NCBI GenBank assembly: GCA_945889575.1
Contig: CAMDBY010000010.1
Location: 1 to 17,946 of the forward strand
Source of the DNA: Bifidobacterium breve
GTDB lineage: Bacteria > Actinomycetota > Acidimicrobiia > Acidimicrobiales > Ilumatobacteraceae
Direction of reading: 5' to 3'
Length of the DNA stretch: 17,946 nucleotides
Shown piece by piece: positions 6,198 to 13,965 of the stretch. The translations under genes and the position numbers were made by a program. Under the pieces are notes generated by a model, which was not told the DNA's origin, ran no database searches, and saw only the letters and a program-made list of their open reading frames with translations. Each line of letters opens with the position of its first letter. Within the stretch, counting starts at the first letter, position 1.

Positions 6198-7730
6198 TTA
6201 GACGAAGTGCCGCAGACTCGTCGAAGTAATTTGAGTAGAAATTACTTTGCCTTTTGAGTCCTTGACCACAAATGAGTACCCCTTATTGAATACTGTGATG
6301 TATTTGTTGCTGCCCTTTTTGCCGGTCATTGATTTGAGCAACTTCAACTTGCCGTTTACTTTTCTATAAATCGTTATTTTTTGCGCCGTAACAAGCATCA
6401 CTGTGATGGTGGCCTTAGTTACGTTGACGGTGGTCCGTACATAATTTTTCAAAACTGGTGTTGAAGAGGAAGAATCAGAGGTGGAACCAGATGACGAACT
6501 GGAGGGGGAACCAGTCGACGTACCCGAGGGGGAACTGGAGGAATTATTGTTCTGTGTGTACACCGCCAGACTCTGAGCCGCAAGCGTATTCTTTACTGAA
6601 TATATCGGATTAGAAAATGTCATGTTCGGAACAGAGACAACTATTCCCTCCACAGGAACAGACACTGCTTCTGCTTTGAAGACTGGTGTCGTTGTCCCTT
6701 CCTTTGTTTCAGAACGTTGCACCGACATTTTCTCAGCTATCTGGGCCAATGTCGTGGTGCTTTTCCCATCTCCAAAACATTTAGTAGCGACATCTTTCGT
6801 AAAGAAGGTCTTTAATGAGCCGCTGTTCACCTCGCCAGAAAATTTCAAGTGTGGCGTATTGGTGATAGAAACTTTCAGTTCTGGAGAACTAGAACTGCTA
6901 GACGAACCACTTGGTGGGCTTCCAGACGAACCACTTGGTGGGCTTCCAGACGGATCGCTATATGTACTGCCAGACGAACCACTCGGTGGGCTGGAGCAGT
7001 TCATCGAAATACTAAAACCATTGACACTGGCTCCCACCCATAATCCTTTTTGCCACAATTGTTGTTCGTTCAGAGCCGCAGTTGAATAATCTATGTGTTG
7101 AATTACAGTCGCCACATAATCAACATCGGCTTTCTCAAACGAACATTGTTCGAGGACACCCTTACATTCTGGATGTCGAGCAAGAACAGCTTGCTGACTA
7201 TCAAAATTTAATTTTGCAATAGATGCAGCCTTTGTAACAATCACAGCTGCTGCGGAAGTTTCTGAATAACTGACCATGTCGGAATACCCTTGCGCCGACA
7301 TATAAGTGTCACCAAGCTTTGCCGGAACCGTCACCTTAAACTGCAGACCGGAAGCGAGTCCTGCGCTACCCATGTCAACCGCCGTGCTTGTTCGAATAAT
7401 AAACCAGTACCTGGCAGTATCCCGACACACACTCGTTTGCCACTGCGTGCCGCTTGCTGATTGATACGTCGCACCACTGTCAGTCGAAAATTCAAGAGTG
7501 GGTTTTGTCCATGACCAACTACTAGTGCTGGCATCAATTCCCGTACAGCTTCCTGCGTCGGCCGCACGAAGACCATCTCCCGCTGCAGCGACTGACGCCC
7601 TACCCTCTGCATAAACAGACGATGACGAGACGCAGACAACGGCACTAACGACAACCGCGGTAGTGCTTAACACTCGCGTCACGCGTGATAGAAAAAAATT
7701 CAAACTGGCCTCAACTGCGACCTTACTCAC
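6198..7730 (-). CDS. Secreted multidomain protein with serine-rich linkers, function unknown
   Basis: A 510-residue protein starting at GTG 7730, with no earlier start in the short divergent gap. It begins with a basic region and a hydrophobic stretch (about 18-38), then VYA with likely signal-peptidase cleavage after residue 41. The mature part has three regions. Residues 42-245 hold five cysteines (62, 102, 189, 196, 245). A Ser/Gly/Pro linker follows at 246-283. Residues 284-394 hold one cysteine (318). A second Ser-rich linker covers 395-424. A lysine-rich, probably all-beta domain fills 425-510, with KITIYRKVNGKLKLLK and KGYSFVVKDSKGK as hairpin-like segments. There is no LPXTG, lipobox or C-terminal membrane anchor. 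I do not recognise the family. Low-complexity linkers between folded domains fit an extracellular or envelope-attached protein. The gene looks more A+T-rich than its neighbours. Confidence 0.8.
   Translation of the reverse strand: MSKVAVEASLNFFLSRVTRVLSTTAVVVSAVVCVSSSSVYAEGRASVAAAGDGLRAADAGSCTGIDASTSSWSWTKPTLEFSTDSGATYQSASGTQWQTSVCRDTARYWFIIRTSTAVDMGSAGLASGLQFKVTVPAKLGDTYMSAQGYSDMVSYSETSAAAVIVTKAASIAKLNFDSQQAVLARHPECKGVLEQCSFEKADVDYVATVIQHIDYSTAALNEQQLWQKGLWVGASVNGFSISMNCSSPPSGSSGSTYSDPSGSPPSGSSGSPPSGSSSSSSSPELKVSITNTPHLKFSGEVNSGSLKTFFTKDVATKCFGDGKSTTTLAQIAEKMSVQRSETKEGTTTPVFKAEAVSVPVEGIVVSVPNMTFSNPIYSVKNTLAAQSLAVYTQNNNSSSSPSGTSTGSPSSSSSGSTSDSSSSTPVLKNYVRTTVNVTKATITVMLVTAQKITIYRKVNGKLKLLKSMTGKKGSNKYITVFNKGYSFVVKDSKGKVISTQITSTSLRHFV
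6901..6996 (-). repeat. Four 24-bp tandem repeats coding the Ser/Gly/Pro linker
   Basis: Units start at 6901, 6925, 6949 and 6973. The first two are identical, the fourth differs at a few positions and the third is strongly diverged. In the protein they encode eight-residue units of the form PPSGSSGS (residues 248-279), the third decaying to TYSDPSGS. Exact in-frame repeats of this kind expand and contract by slippage, so linker length may vary between strains. Confidence 0.9.
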
Positions 7731-7741
7731 ATCTATTCGGC

Positions 7742-7747
7742 ATTGTT
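7742..7747 (-). promoter_or_regulatory. Possible -10 of the secreted-protein gene
   Basis: AACAAT (within TAACAAT) on the minus strand lies 11 nt before the GTG at 7730, implying a leader of about four or five bases. It is 13 bp from the oppositely oriented -10 of the amidohydrolase gene, so the two promoters must overlap. Confidence 0.3.
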
Positions 7748-7760
7748 ACCAATTTGTGCC

Positions 7761-7766
7761 TAAAAT
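7761..7766 (+). promoter_or_regulatory. Putative -10 of the amidohydrolase, leaderless
   Basis: TAAAAT is five of six bases identical to the TATAAT consensus and ends 7 nt before the ATG at 7774. Transcription would start at the start codon. No Shine-Dalgarno is present. Confidence 0.45.
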
Positions 7767-7773
7767 TTGAGAT

Positions 7774-8616
7774 ATGGCAATTGCCGAAATGACAGTAGTG
7801 GATTCACATGTACATCTCCTGCCAGGTCGCCTCGGGGAGAAAGTGCGTGCCTTTTTCGAGACAGGCGCGAGTTCCGCATTCACGCTCGCATACCCCAATG
7901 ACCACCCGGTTGTCATTGAGACGTTGGCAAGCGAAGGCGTTGATGCCATTTGGACATTGCCCTATGCCCATAAATCAGGAGTTGCTGAAGGGCTCAATAG
8001 TGCTTCAGCCGAGACTGTTGTGCAGTTTGCGCAGTCGCCCGTGCGCGTGATTGGCGGCTTAACAATTCACCCTGCAGATGAGGACCCCGTAGCAATTGTT
8101 CGTCACGCAGTTGATGTGCTTGGACTACGAGTATTGAAGTTGCATTGTTCGGTAGGCAACTTTGCAGTTGACGACGTGCGCCTGCAATCCGTGTTTGCGT
8201 TTGCATCAGAACGCCATCTTCCTGCGGTGGTGCACCTTGGCCATAATGTGAATGGCCGAACCGATGCTGAAGAACTTCCTGCAATTGGTGAAGTTGCGGA
8301 CCAGTTTCCTGGGATGCCATTGATTTTGGCTCACTGCGGACATCATGCAGCCCCTGAAGCAATTGCACTGATGGATTCACACCCATCGCTGTACGCAGAC
8401 CTAACCCCGGTTGTAACGGAACATCCAACCATTACGTCGGAACACATCACGCGTCACCCTGACCGAATCTTGTTCGGTTCTGATTGCCCGAACACCACGC
8501 TCAGTGTCACTGCCTGCATTGCATGGCTAACAAACATGAACGTGCCGCGTGATGTGCTTGAAAAAGTCTTAGGCGCTAACGCACTTCGTCTTACCGCCGC
8601 TGTATTGACTATTTAG
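7774..8616 (+). CDS. Metal-dependent amidohydrolase, TIM barrel (amidohydrolase 2 type)
   Basis: A 280-residue cytoplasmic protein. Ligand positions of the amidohydrolase superfamily can be placed: HxH as H12 and H14 in DSHVHLLPG, K122/H124 in LKLHCS, H154 in VVHLGH, H187 in AHCGHH and D237 in FGSDCPN. This is the pattern of the family that includes ACMSD-type decarboxylases and small hydrolases and lactonases. One divalent metal at the barrel mouth would activate water or the substrate. No neighbouring gene points to a particular substrate. I chose ATG 7774 because a good -10 sits 7 nt upstream; an in-frame ATG at 7789 would also keep the metal motif. The gene diverges from the secreted-protein gene (43 bp between starts) and overlaps the convergent ligase gene by 8 bp. 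Confidence 0.88.
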   Translation: MAIAEMTVVDSHVHLLPGRLGEKVRAFFETGASSAFTLAYPNDHPVVIETLASEGVDAIWTLPYAHKSGVAEGLNSASAETVVQFAQSPVRVIGGLTIHPADEDPVAIVRHAVDVLGLRVLKLHCSVGNFAVDDVRLQSVFAFASERHLPAVVHLGHNVNGRTDAEELPAIGEVADQFPGMPLILAHCGHHAAPEAIALMDSHPSLYADLTPVVTEHPTITSEHITRHPDRILFGSDCPNTTLSVTACIAWLTNMNVPRDVLEKVLGANALRLTAAVLTI

Positions 8617-10051
8617 GCAAACGTTCTGCCCGCAAAGCAGACCTGCGTACCTTGCCTGCATCATCTCGCAGCGCAAAGTCAACGTATTCGAAGGTGCGTG
8701 GCACTTTGTAGATCACAAGGCGTTCGCCGAGGAAGCTCTTCAAATCTGCTTCGCTAATTTCAGCAGGGTCAGCTTCCACAATTGCGTGAATTACGTTGCC
8801 CTTGTCTTCATCGGGAAATCCGATAACGGCACACGACTTGATGGCCGGGTGTTCTTGAATTGCAGATTCAATTTCTGCCGGGTAAATGTTTGCGCCGCCA
8901 GACAAAATCATGTCTGCTGCACGGTCTCCTAGATACAGATAACCATCGGCATCGAGATACCCCATGTCTCCGAGTGATTCCCAACCACCTTCCAACGTAC
9001 GCGCAACAGCTCCGACATATTTGTAGGTAGGCGTGTCGCGCAAACTACGCAGCCAGACTTCGCCCATTTCTCCTGCAGGAAGTTCTGCTCCGTCTTCATT
9101 TGTGATCTTCACTGTGCCGGGAATTGTTTTTCCAACCGAACCGCGATGCGCCAACCATTCATGGCCCGTAATCACTGTTGCCGTTTGTCCTTCAGTACCT
9201 GCATACAGTTCGAAAATTCGCTCTGCACCCAACCAATCAATCCACTCTTGCTTTAACCATTCAGGGCATGGTTCTGCAAGATGCCACACCACTTGCAAAC
9301 TGGAAAGGTCAAACGACAGTCGTTCCTCTTCTGGCAATCTCGTAATGCGCTTCATCATGGTGGGCACCATGTACAGCACTGTTCCCTTGTACTTTTGAAT
9401 CGCTTCCAATGTTCCTATTGCATCGAAACGCGGCAACAGCACCACGTGTAAGCCGTTCAGCCATGCCTGACAGCTCCATACAGCTGGACCGTTGTGATAG
9501 AGCGGCCCCGGCATCACTAAACAGCCACCCTTTTGCATCATCAGTGGCAACGGCGCTTCAGGGTCAAGCGCTGCTGGGTCGCCAGAGACGATGAGTTTTG
9601 GACGACCTGTGCTGCCACCAGATGTTGGAGCCTTCCATGCCTTTGACAACACATACGGGAGATGTGTCGCATCGGCATCTGGTGCACGAAAACCGGTTGG
9701 TACACATACTCGACCTGTGACGGAACCTTCTTCAACACCAATCACTGCTGATGAATTTGCCAGTTCAATAATTGCATCGAGTTCGCGTTGTGGAAGACGC
9801 GACGAGATGGGTTGCGGGGTTGCACCAAGTCGCCATGCAGCGATATATGCGATAAAGAAATCGATGCTATTCGGAACTGCAACTGTGACCATGTCGTCTT
9901 CACGAACGCCATGTTCGTGCAAATACACAGCGAGGTTGTAGCCAGCCTGTAACAACTCAACTCGCGACATAGTGTCACCCGCACAGGTAATGGCCGGAGC
10001 GAGCGGCGCTTCAGCGGTGAGATCTTCTAGGCGTTGAATAAACGAAATCAT
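8609..10051 (-). CDS. AMP-dependent acyl-CoA ligase, 480 residues
   Basis: A complete ANL-superfamily ligase. Motifs: P-loop TSGGSTGRPK at 143-152, A5 motif LYAGTEGQ at 282-289, A7 LGDMGYLD with D362, GDRAADMILSGGANIYP at 375-391 with the hinge Asp/Arg, and the C-terminal catalytic Lys as K467 in DDAGKVRR. It would convert a carboxylic acid, ATP and CoA to acyl-CoA, AMP and PPi. At 480 residues it is shorter than long-chain FadD enzymes. The doubled glycine in TSGGSTG recalls bile-acid/steroid and small-acid CoA ligases, so a cyclic or branched acid is possible but unproven. The start ATG 10051 has no Shine-Dalgarno. It lies 46 bp after the AEC permease stop and is probably the last gene of a three-gene transcription unit. 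It overlaps the amidohydrolase end. Confidence 0.92.
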   Translation of the reverse strand: MISFIQRLEDLTAEAPLAPAITCAGDTMSRVELLQAGYNLAVYLHEHGVREDDMVTVAVPNSIDFFIAYIAAWRLGATPQPISSRLPQRELDAIIELANSSAVIGVEEGSVTGRVCVPTGFRAPDADATHLPYVLSKAWKAPTSGGSTGRPKLIVSGDPAALDPEAPLPLMMQKGGCLVMPGPLYHNGPAVWSCQAWLNGLHVVLLPRFDAIGTLEAIQKYKGTVLYMVPTMMKRITRLPEEERLSFDLSSLQVVWHLAEPCPEWLKQEWIDWLGAERIFELYAGTEGQTATVITGHEWLAHRGSVGKTIPGTVKITNEDGAELPAGEMGEVWLRSLRDTPTYKYVGAVARTLEGGWESLGDMGYLDADGYLYLGDRAADMILSGGANIYPAEIESAIQEHPAIKSCAVIGFPDEDKGNVIHAIVEADPAEISEADLKSFLGERLVIYKVPRTFEYVDFALRDDAGKVRRSALRAERLPK

Positions 10052-10097
10052 GCAATGAGTTCTAGCCCATTACTATCGAGAAATCGCCACCGAAGAG

Positions 10098-10988
10098 CTA
10101 CAGCGCGAGAGACAGCAATGGGAGCGACACAAACGAAACAAGTGTGCCGACTCCGACCATAAAGGCAACCAGTTCTGCCGAGAGACCTGCACCAACCGCC
10201 ACAACACCAGCAGTGACCATAGGTGGCGCAGCAGCTTGCAAGATTGACGTTGACCATGCGAGGTCATGTGGTGAACCAATCAACACAGATACGACATAGA
10301 CAAGCCCCGGCAGTACCGCCATCTTTGATATCAAACCGAACAATGCTGGCACCTGAACGGAACGACTGACATTCAATGTGAAACGTAGACCCAATGCGCA
10401 CATTGCAACTGGCGCAACTGTTTTCCCAACGCCATTGAGAATCGGATACACATCAGCAGGAAGATCGATAACTCGAAATACAAGACTTGCAAGCAGGGCT
10501 AGGAACGGCCCAAAGCGAGAGAGTCGATTCAGAATGGGTCGCCATCCGCTTTCACCAGCACCATATGTACTTGCAATAAAGGAACCCCACAGTGCAAGAC
10601 TGACAAACGTACCAACTTGGTCGTACGCGATTGCAGACGCAAGGTGGTCTGTACCTAACAAACTTTCCACCATGCCGAGACCGAGAAAACTCGTGTTGCC
10701 GAGAACTCCAACAAGCAGCAATGCTCCCGTGATAGATCGATTCCATTTCAATATCCGAGATGCAGTCAGCACCGCAACGATTGAAGCGAACATCACAGAC
10801 CATGCCACTGCAATTGGGAGAACCACATCGGCATTAAATGAAACTGTGCTGATTTTTGCAATGATCACTGCGGGCAGTGCTACCTGCAGCACGTACTTGT
10901 CTGCCCATACCGTCACCGCAATAGGTACTGGCCGAACAGTTCTTACAAGCCACCCCAGCAGAAAAGCACCGATGACAAGAGCAAGCAC
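10098..10988 (-). CDS. AEC (auxin efflux carrier) family permease
   Basis: A 296-residue, very hydrophobic protein with about ten membrane segments in two five-helix halves, as in the AEC/BART superfamily. LPAVIIAKIS near residues 38-47 and GNTSFLGLG near 95-103 in the first half, and SILQAAAPPMVTAG near 248-261 in the second, are typical family positions. Bacterial members are secondary transporters that export or exchange small carboxylates such as malate or malonate. The start is GTG 10988; stops just upstream in this frame exclude a longer form. The upstream membrane-protein gene ends 13 bp away, so they are probably co-transcribed. A -10-like TAGGTT 7 nt before the GTG could also give an internal leaderless transcript. 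Together with the downstream acyl-CoA ligase this suggests transport and activation of an organic acid, which is inference from context only. Confidence 0.85.
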   Translation of the reverse strand: MLALVIGAFLLGWLVRTVRPVPIAVTVWADKYVLQVALPAVIIAKISTVSFNADVVLPIAVAWSVMFASIVAVLTASRILKWNRSITGALLLVGVLGNTSFLGLGMVESLLGTDHLASAIAYDQVGTFVSLALWGSFIASTYGAGESGWRPILNRLSRFGPFLALLASLVFRVIDLPADVYPILNGVGKTVAPVAMCALGLRFTLNVSRSVQVPALFGLISKMAVLPGLVYVVSVLIGSPHDLAWSTSILQAAAPPMVTAGVVAVGAGLSAELVAFMVGVGTLVSFVSLPLLSLAL

Positions 10989-10995
10989 TCGAGAA

Positions 10996-11001
10996 AACCT
11001 A
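10996..11001 (-). promoter_or_regulatory. Possible internal -10 before the AEC permease
   Basis: TAGGTT on the minus strand ends 7 nt before the GTG at 10988, the same geometry as the other proposed leaderless promoters. It lies in the 13-bp gap after the upstream gene, so it may be coincidence inside an operon. Confidence 0.25.
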
Positions 11002-11496
11002 CTAGCGAAGACCCTTAACAGTCATGATGATGGCCACTAAGAACACCACAGTGCTGACAACGTCAATAATTGCGACAGTACGTGATTTCAGTCCCACCAT
11101 TCCCGACAACAACAGGTGCCGTGAAATTGGACGGATTGCTAATAGCGCAACAACACCGATCTTTTGAGCGCGAGGATTCCACAACAGAATTTTTCGTGAC
11201 AAACGAGACTTCATTGCCCATTGGCGACCATGACGTCGCCCAAGATCAAACCAGTGCCAATCAGTTATCGACAAACGAATACCGATCAGTACGACAAACA
11301 GGATGGGGTTTGTTCCACCGGCTGCGAGCAGCAGAAACGGAATCCGAGGGCTGAGTAAAGACAAAACCAAAGGCGCTTTGAACAAGGCTGGGCTGAGAAC
11401 CGTCCCAATTGCAGAGACGACTGAGATGGCCGAAATCGGCCTCAGGGCGCGCTCGCCAACAATTGTGCTGATCAGGGGGTGGATCCTCACAAGCAC
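11002..11496 (-). CDS. Small membrane protein, distant DedA/SNARE-associated-like
   Basis: A 164-residue protein with roughly four hydrophobic stretches (about 18-35, 41-58, 65-77 and 140-160) and a basic soluble stretch between them (about 86-110). The arrangement SPRIPFLLLAAGG near 49-61, IRLSITDWHWFDLGRRHG near 73-90 and LLAIRPISRHLLLSGM near 118-133 recalls short actinobacterial proteins of the DedA/SNARE-associated group. The classical F-x-R-x-x-P-G motif is not present, so the match is weak. No enzymatic role can be assigned. The start is GTG 11496; a second in-frame GTG at 11490 is equally possible. It heads a minus-strand series with the AEC permease (13-bp gap) and an acyl-CoA ligase, and diverges from the carboxyltransferase with a 109-bp shared spacer. 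Confidence 0.65.
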   Translation of the reverse strand: MLVRIHPLISTIVGERALRPISAISVVSAIGTVLSPALFKAPLVLSLLSPRIPFLLLAAGGTNPILFVVLIGIRLSITDWHWFDLGRRHGRQWAMKSRLSRKILLWNPRAQKIGVVALLAIRPISRHLLLSGMVGLKSRTVAIIDVVSTVVFLVAIIMTVKGLR

Positions 11497-11591
11497 AATG
11501 TTGTTATGCCGAAATTACAAAACGGCAGTGTTTAGGTTTTCGACACATGACTATTAGGTGAACCCTCGACATGATGTGACAAGTGGCCGTG

Positions 11592-11600
11592 TGAGACAAT
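11592..11600 (+). promoter_or_regulatory. Putative extended -10 of the carboxyltransferase gene
   Basis: TGA followed by GACAAT ends 5 nt before the ATG at 11606. It is the extended -10 form TGN plus hexamer, and the following bases GAGCCATG nearly duplicate those before the hotdog gene. No Shine-Dalgarno is visible. Confidence 0.4.
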
Positions 11601-11605
11601 GAGCC

Positions 11606-13435
11606 ATGACTACCCACAATGTCTCGTCACCCATTCTTGGAACCGTCTTCAAGATCTCCGTGAAACCAGGTGACACGGTGCGCGCAAACCGTGAAATCTT
11701 GATACTTGAATCAATGAAGATGGAACACCCCGTTGAAGCGGGTGTTGAAGGAACAATCACAGCAGTGCTGGTGGCCGAAGGCGACACTATTACTGCTGGT
11801 CAGGTACTGGTGCACATCACACCAGGGGCCATTGCTGACGTCACTGCAACGCAAGCCTCAGCAACCGCATCCGTAGGAGAACGTGCAGACCTTGCCCGGT
11901 ACCGCGATCGTCGTCACCTGACTACCGATGATGCTCGCCCAGAAGCAGTTGCCCGTCGTGCCACAAAAGGACAACGCACTGCACGCGCCAACATTGCAGA
12001 CCTGGTTGATGATGGTTCTTTCATTGAGTACGGATCTTTTGCCGTAGCCGCACAACGTCAGCGCAGAACCCTTGACGACTTGATTCGCAATACTCCTGGT
12101 GACGGACTTGTCGGAGGTCTTGCCACTGTCAACGGCACGTTGTTCGACGAAGATGCCTCACGTGTTGCTGTGGCGTCGTATGACTACACGGTTCTTGCCG
12201 GCACGCAAGGCTCGCTGAACCACAAAAAGAAAGACCGTCTGTTTGCCGTGGCTGAACAATTACGTTTGCCATTCATCTTGTTTGCTGAAGGCGGCGGCGG
12301 CCGTCCAGGCGACACAGACTCCCCCGGTGTTGCTGGCCTTGATTGCTTGGCCTTTGCATACTTTGCACAATTGTCTGGCCTTGTACCAATCGTTGGCATT
12401 ACGTCGGGCTATTGCTTTGCGGGCAACGCTGCATTGCTCGGATGCTGTGATGTGATTATCGCTACGGAGAATTCCAACATCGGCATGGCTGGTCCAGCCA
12501 TGATTGAAGGCGGCGGACTCGGGCTCGTCAAGCCAACGGACATTGGCGATATCAATGTGCAAACAGCAAATGGTGTTGTTGATATTCGCGTTGCAAACGA
12601 AGAAGCAGCAGTCGCAGCAGCCAAGCAGTACTTGTCATATTTTCAGGGTCCATTGTCAACATGGACTAGACACCCCGATGATGTGATGCGCGGACTCATT
12701 CCGGAACAACGCACACGTGTCTATGACGTGCGCACAGTGATAGATGCCCTAGCCGACATCGGAACTGCTCTTGAGTTGCGCCCCACATTTGGCATCGGTA
12801 TTTTGACGGTGTTCATGCGAGTTGAAGGCCGCGTGATTGGCGTTATTGCTAACAACCCTGCACACCTTGGTGGTGCGATTGATTCTGATTCTTCAGATAA
12901 GGCCTCACGGTTCATTCAACTCTGTGATGCATATGACATTCCGATTATCAGCTTGTGTGACACACCGGGGTTCATGGTAGGCCCCGATGCAGAACAGACT
13001 GCCCAGGTGCGTCACTTTGGCCGCATGTTCGTGACTGCTGCCAGCATCACGGTGCCATGGATCACCATTGTGTTGCGCAAGGGCTACGGGCTCGGCGCGC
13101 AAGCAATGGCTGGTGGCAGCTTCCATGCAAACACCATGACCGTGTCGTGGCCTACCGGCGAGTTTGGCGGAATGGGCCTTGAAGGCGCAGTGCGACTTGG
13201 GTACCGCAAAGAGTTAGAAGCAATTACTGACGATGCAGAACGCGCCGCATTGGAAGCCAAGTTGATTGCGAGCGCTTACGAACGTGGCAACGCACTGAAC
13301 ATGGCAAGCCATGTAGAGATTGACGATGTTATTGACCCTGCTGAGACTCGTGCACGCATCTTGTCGATCATCGGCAGAGGTACATCATGGCGTCAGCGCA
13401 CGGGCAAGAAACGCCCCATGGTTGACACCTGGTAG
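11606..13435 (+). CDS. Biotinyl domain-carboxyltransferase fusion (acyl-CoA carboxylase component)
   Basis: A 609-residue protein with two parts. Residues 1-72 are a biotinyl carrier domain with the ESMKM motif; K38 is the expected biotinylated lysine. After an Ala-rich linker, residues from about 90 form a full carboxyltransferase of the PccB/AccD type. Its N-terminal half has EGGGGRPGDTD near 238-248, TSGYCFAG and the glycine-rich MAGPAMIEGGGLG. Its C-terminal half has GGAIDSDSSDKASRF near 418-432 and CDTPGFMVGPDAEQ. It should transfer carboxyl from biotin to an acyl-CoA (acetyl, propionyl or another). The biotin carboxylase (ATP-grasp) domain is absent, and no candidate lies in this window. 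Carrying the biotinyl domain at the N-terminus of the carboxyltransferase is unusual, because actinobacteria normally attach it to the biotin carboxylase chain. Start ATG 11606 has an extended -10 upstream. Its TAG directly abuts the convergent gene's stop. Confidence 0.93.
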   Translation: MTTHNVSSPILGTVFKISVKPGDTVRANREILILESMKMEHPVEAGVEGTITAVLVAEGDTITAGQVLVHITPGAIADVTATQASATASVGERADLARYRDRRHLTTDDARPEAVARRATKGQRTARANIADLVDDGSFIEYGSFAVAAQRQRRTLDDLIRNTPGDGLVGGLATVNGTLFDEDASRVAVASYDYTVLAGTQGSLNHKKKDRLFAVAEQLRLPFILFAEGGGGRPGDTDSPGVAGLDCLAFAYFAQLSGLVPIVGITSGYCFAGNAALLGCCDVIIATENSNIGMAGPAMIEGGGLGLVKPTDIGDINVQTANGVVDIRVANEEAAVAAAKQYLSYFQGPLSTWTRHPDDVMRGLIPEQRTRVYDVRTVIDALADIGTALELRPTFGIGILTVFMRVEGRVIGVIANNPAHLGGAIDSDSSDKASRFIQLCDAYDIPIISLCDTPGFMVGPDAEQTAQVRHFGRMFVTAASITVPWITIVLRKGYGLGAQAMAGGSFHANTMTVSWPTGEFGGMGLEGAVRLGYRKELEAITDDAERAALEAKLIASAYERGNALNMASHVEIDDVIDPAETRARILSIIGRGTSWRQRTGKKRPMVDTW

Positions 13436-13957
13436 TTAGAACGCCGCGAGACCGTCGCGAAGTTGTTGTGCGAACTCTTCGTCCGTAATCACGTATGCGT
13501 CTGGCGCAATCTTTTCGTGAATTGCTGCCGCATTAGCTCTACCGACAACAGTGCCGCCCAAGGCTGTGAGCAATGCACTCGTTGCTTCCACAACACGAGC
13601 ACCACCACCAGGTCCGGGCGTTGCGCCAATCACCATGGAACGCTTACCAATAATCGGACCCTTCATAAACGGACGTGATGCCCAGTCGATGAGATTCTTC
13701 GTTGCTCCTGAGTACGAACCGCTGTATTCAGGACCAGCAATGATGACGCCATCAGCTTCAGCGATGGCTGCGCGCAATGCCGCAACAATTGGCGGGACGG
13801 TGTCGGCATCAAGATCTTGGTTATACATCGGCAATTCAGCAATATCGAATAGTGCGATGTTGGTACCTTCAGGAGCAAGCGCCGGAAGGGCTTTCAGAAT
13901 ACGGGTATTGAAGGAATCGGCGCGTAACGAACCTGAGAATGCAATAAGTGTTGTCAT
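13436..13957 (-). CDS. NADPH-dependent FMN reductase-like flavoprotein (ChrR/YieF type)
   Basis: A 173-residue flavodoxin-fold protein. The phosphate-binding motif GSLRADSFNTRIL (residues 9-21) and the flavin-ring segment GPEYSGSYSGATKNLIDWAS (75-94) are characteristic of NADPH-dependent FMN reductases. Such proteins usually form dimers or tetramers and reduce FMN, quinones or small electrophiles in the cytoplasm. A quinone-reductase role would fit beside menB, but adjacency is divergent and this is only a suggestion. The start ATG 13957 is 8 nt from a TATCGT hexamer and has no Shine-Dalgarno. The gene ends directly against the stop codon of the convergent carboxyltransferase with no spacer. 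Length is normal for the family and all motif residues are intact. Confidence 0.92.
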   Translation of the reverse strand: MTTLIAFSGSLRADSFNTRILKALPALAPEGTNIALFDIAELPMYNQDLDADTVPPIVAALRAAIAEADGVIIAGPEYSGSYSGATKNLIDWASRPFMKGPIIGKRSMVIGATPGPGGGARVVEATSALLTALGGTVVGRANAAAIHEKIAPDAYVITDEEFAQQLRDGLAAF

Positions 13958-13965
13958 GGGTTTCT

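Noticed and set aside
6901..6996. CRISPR-like repeat cluster
   Set aside because: The 24-bp units are contiguous without spacers, are in frame and encode a Ser/Gly/Pro linker.
6622..7089. Plus-strand open frame of 155 codons with repeated LPDEPLGG units
   Set aside because: It is the antisense reading of the repetitive linker of the secreted protein. The opposite frame has a signal peptide and domain structure and is the real gene.
10378..11040. Plus-strand open frame of 220 codons
   Set aside because: It lies opposite the AEC permease, and its composition (Arg/Thr/Ser-rich, no domains) is that of an antisense shadow.
11497..11605. Small RNA or small gene in the largest spacer
   Set aside because: The 109-bp spacer between divergent genes shows no strong hairpin, no terminator and no convincing short reading frame; promoter function explains it.
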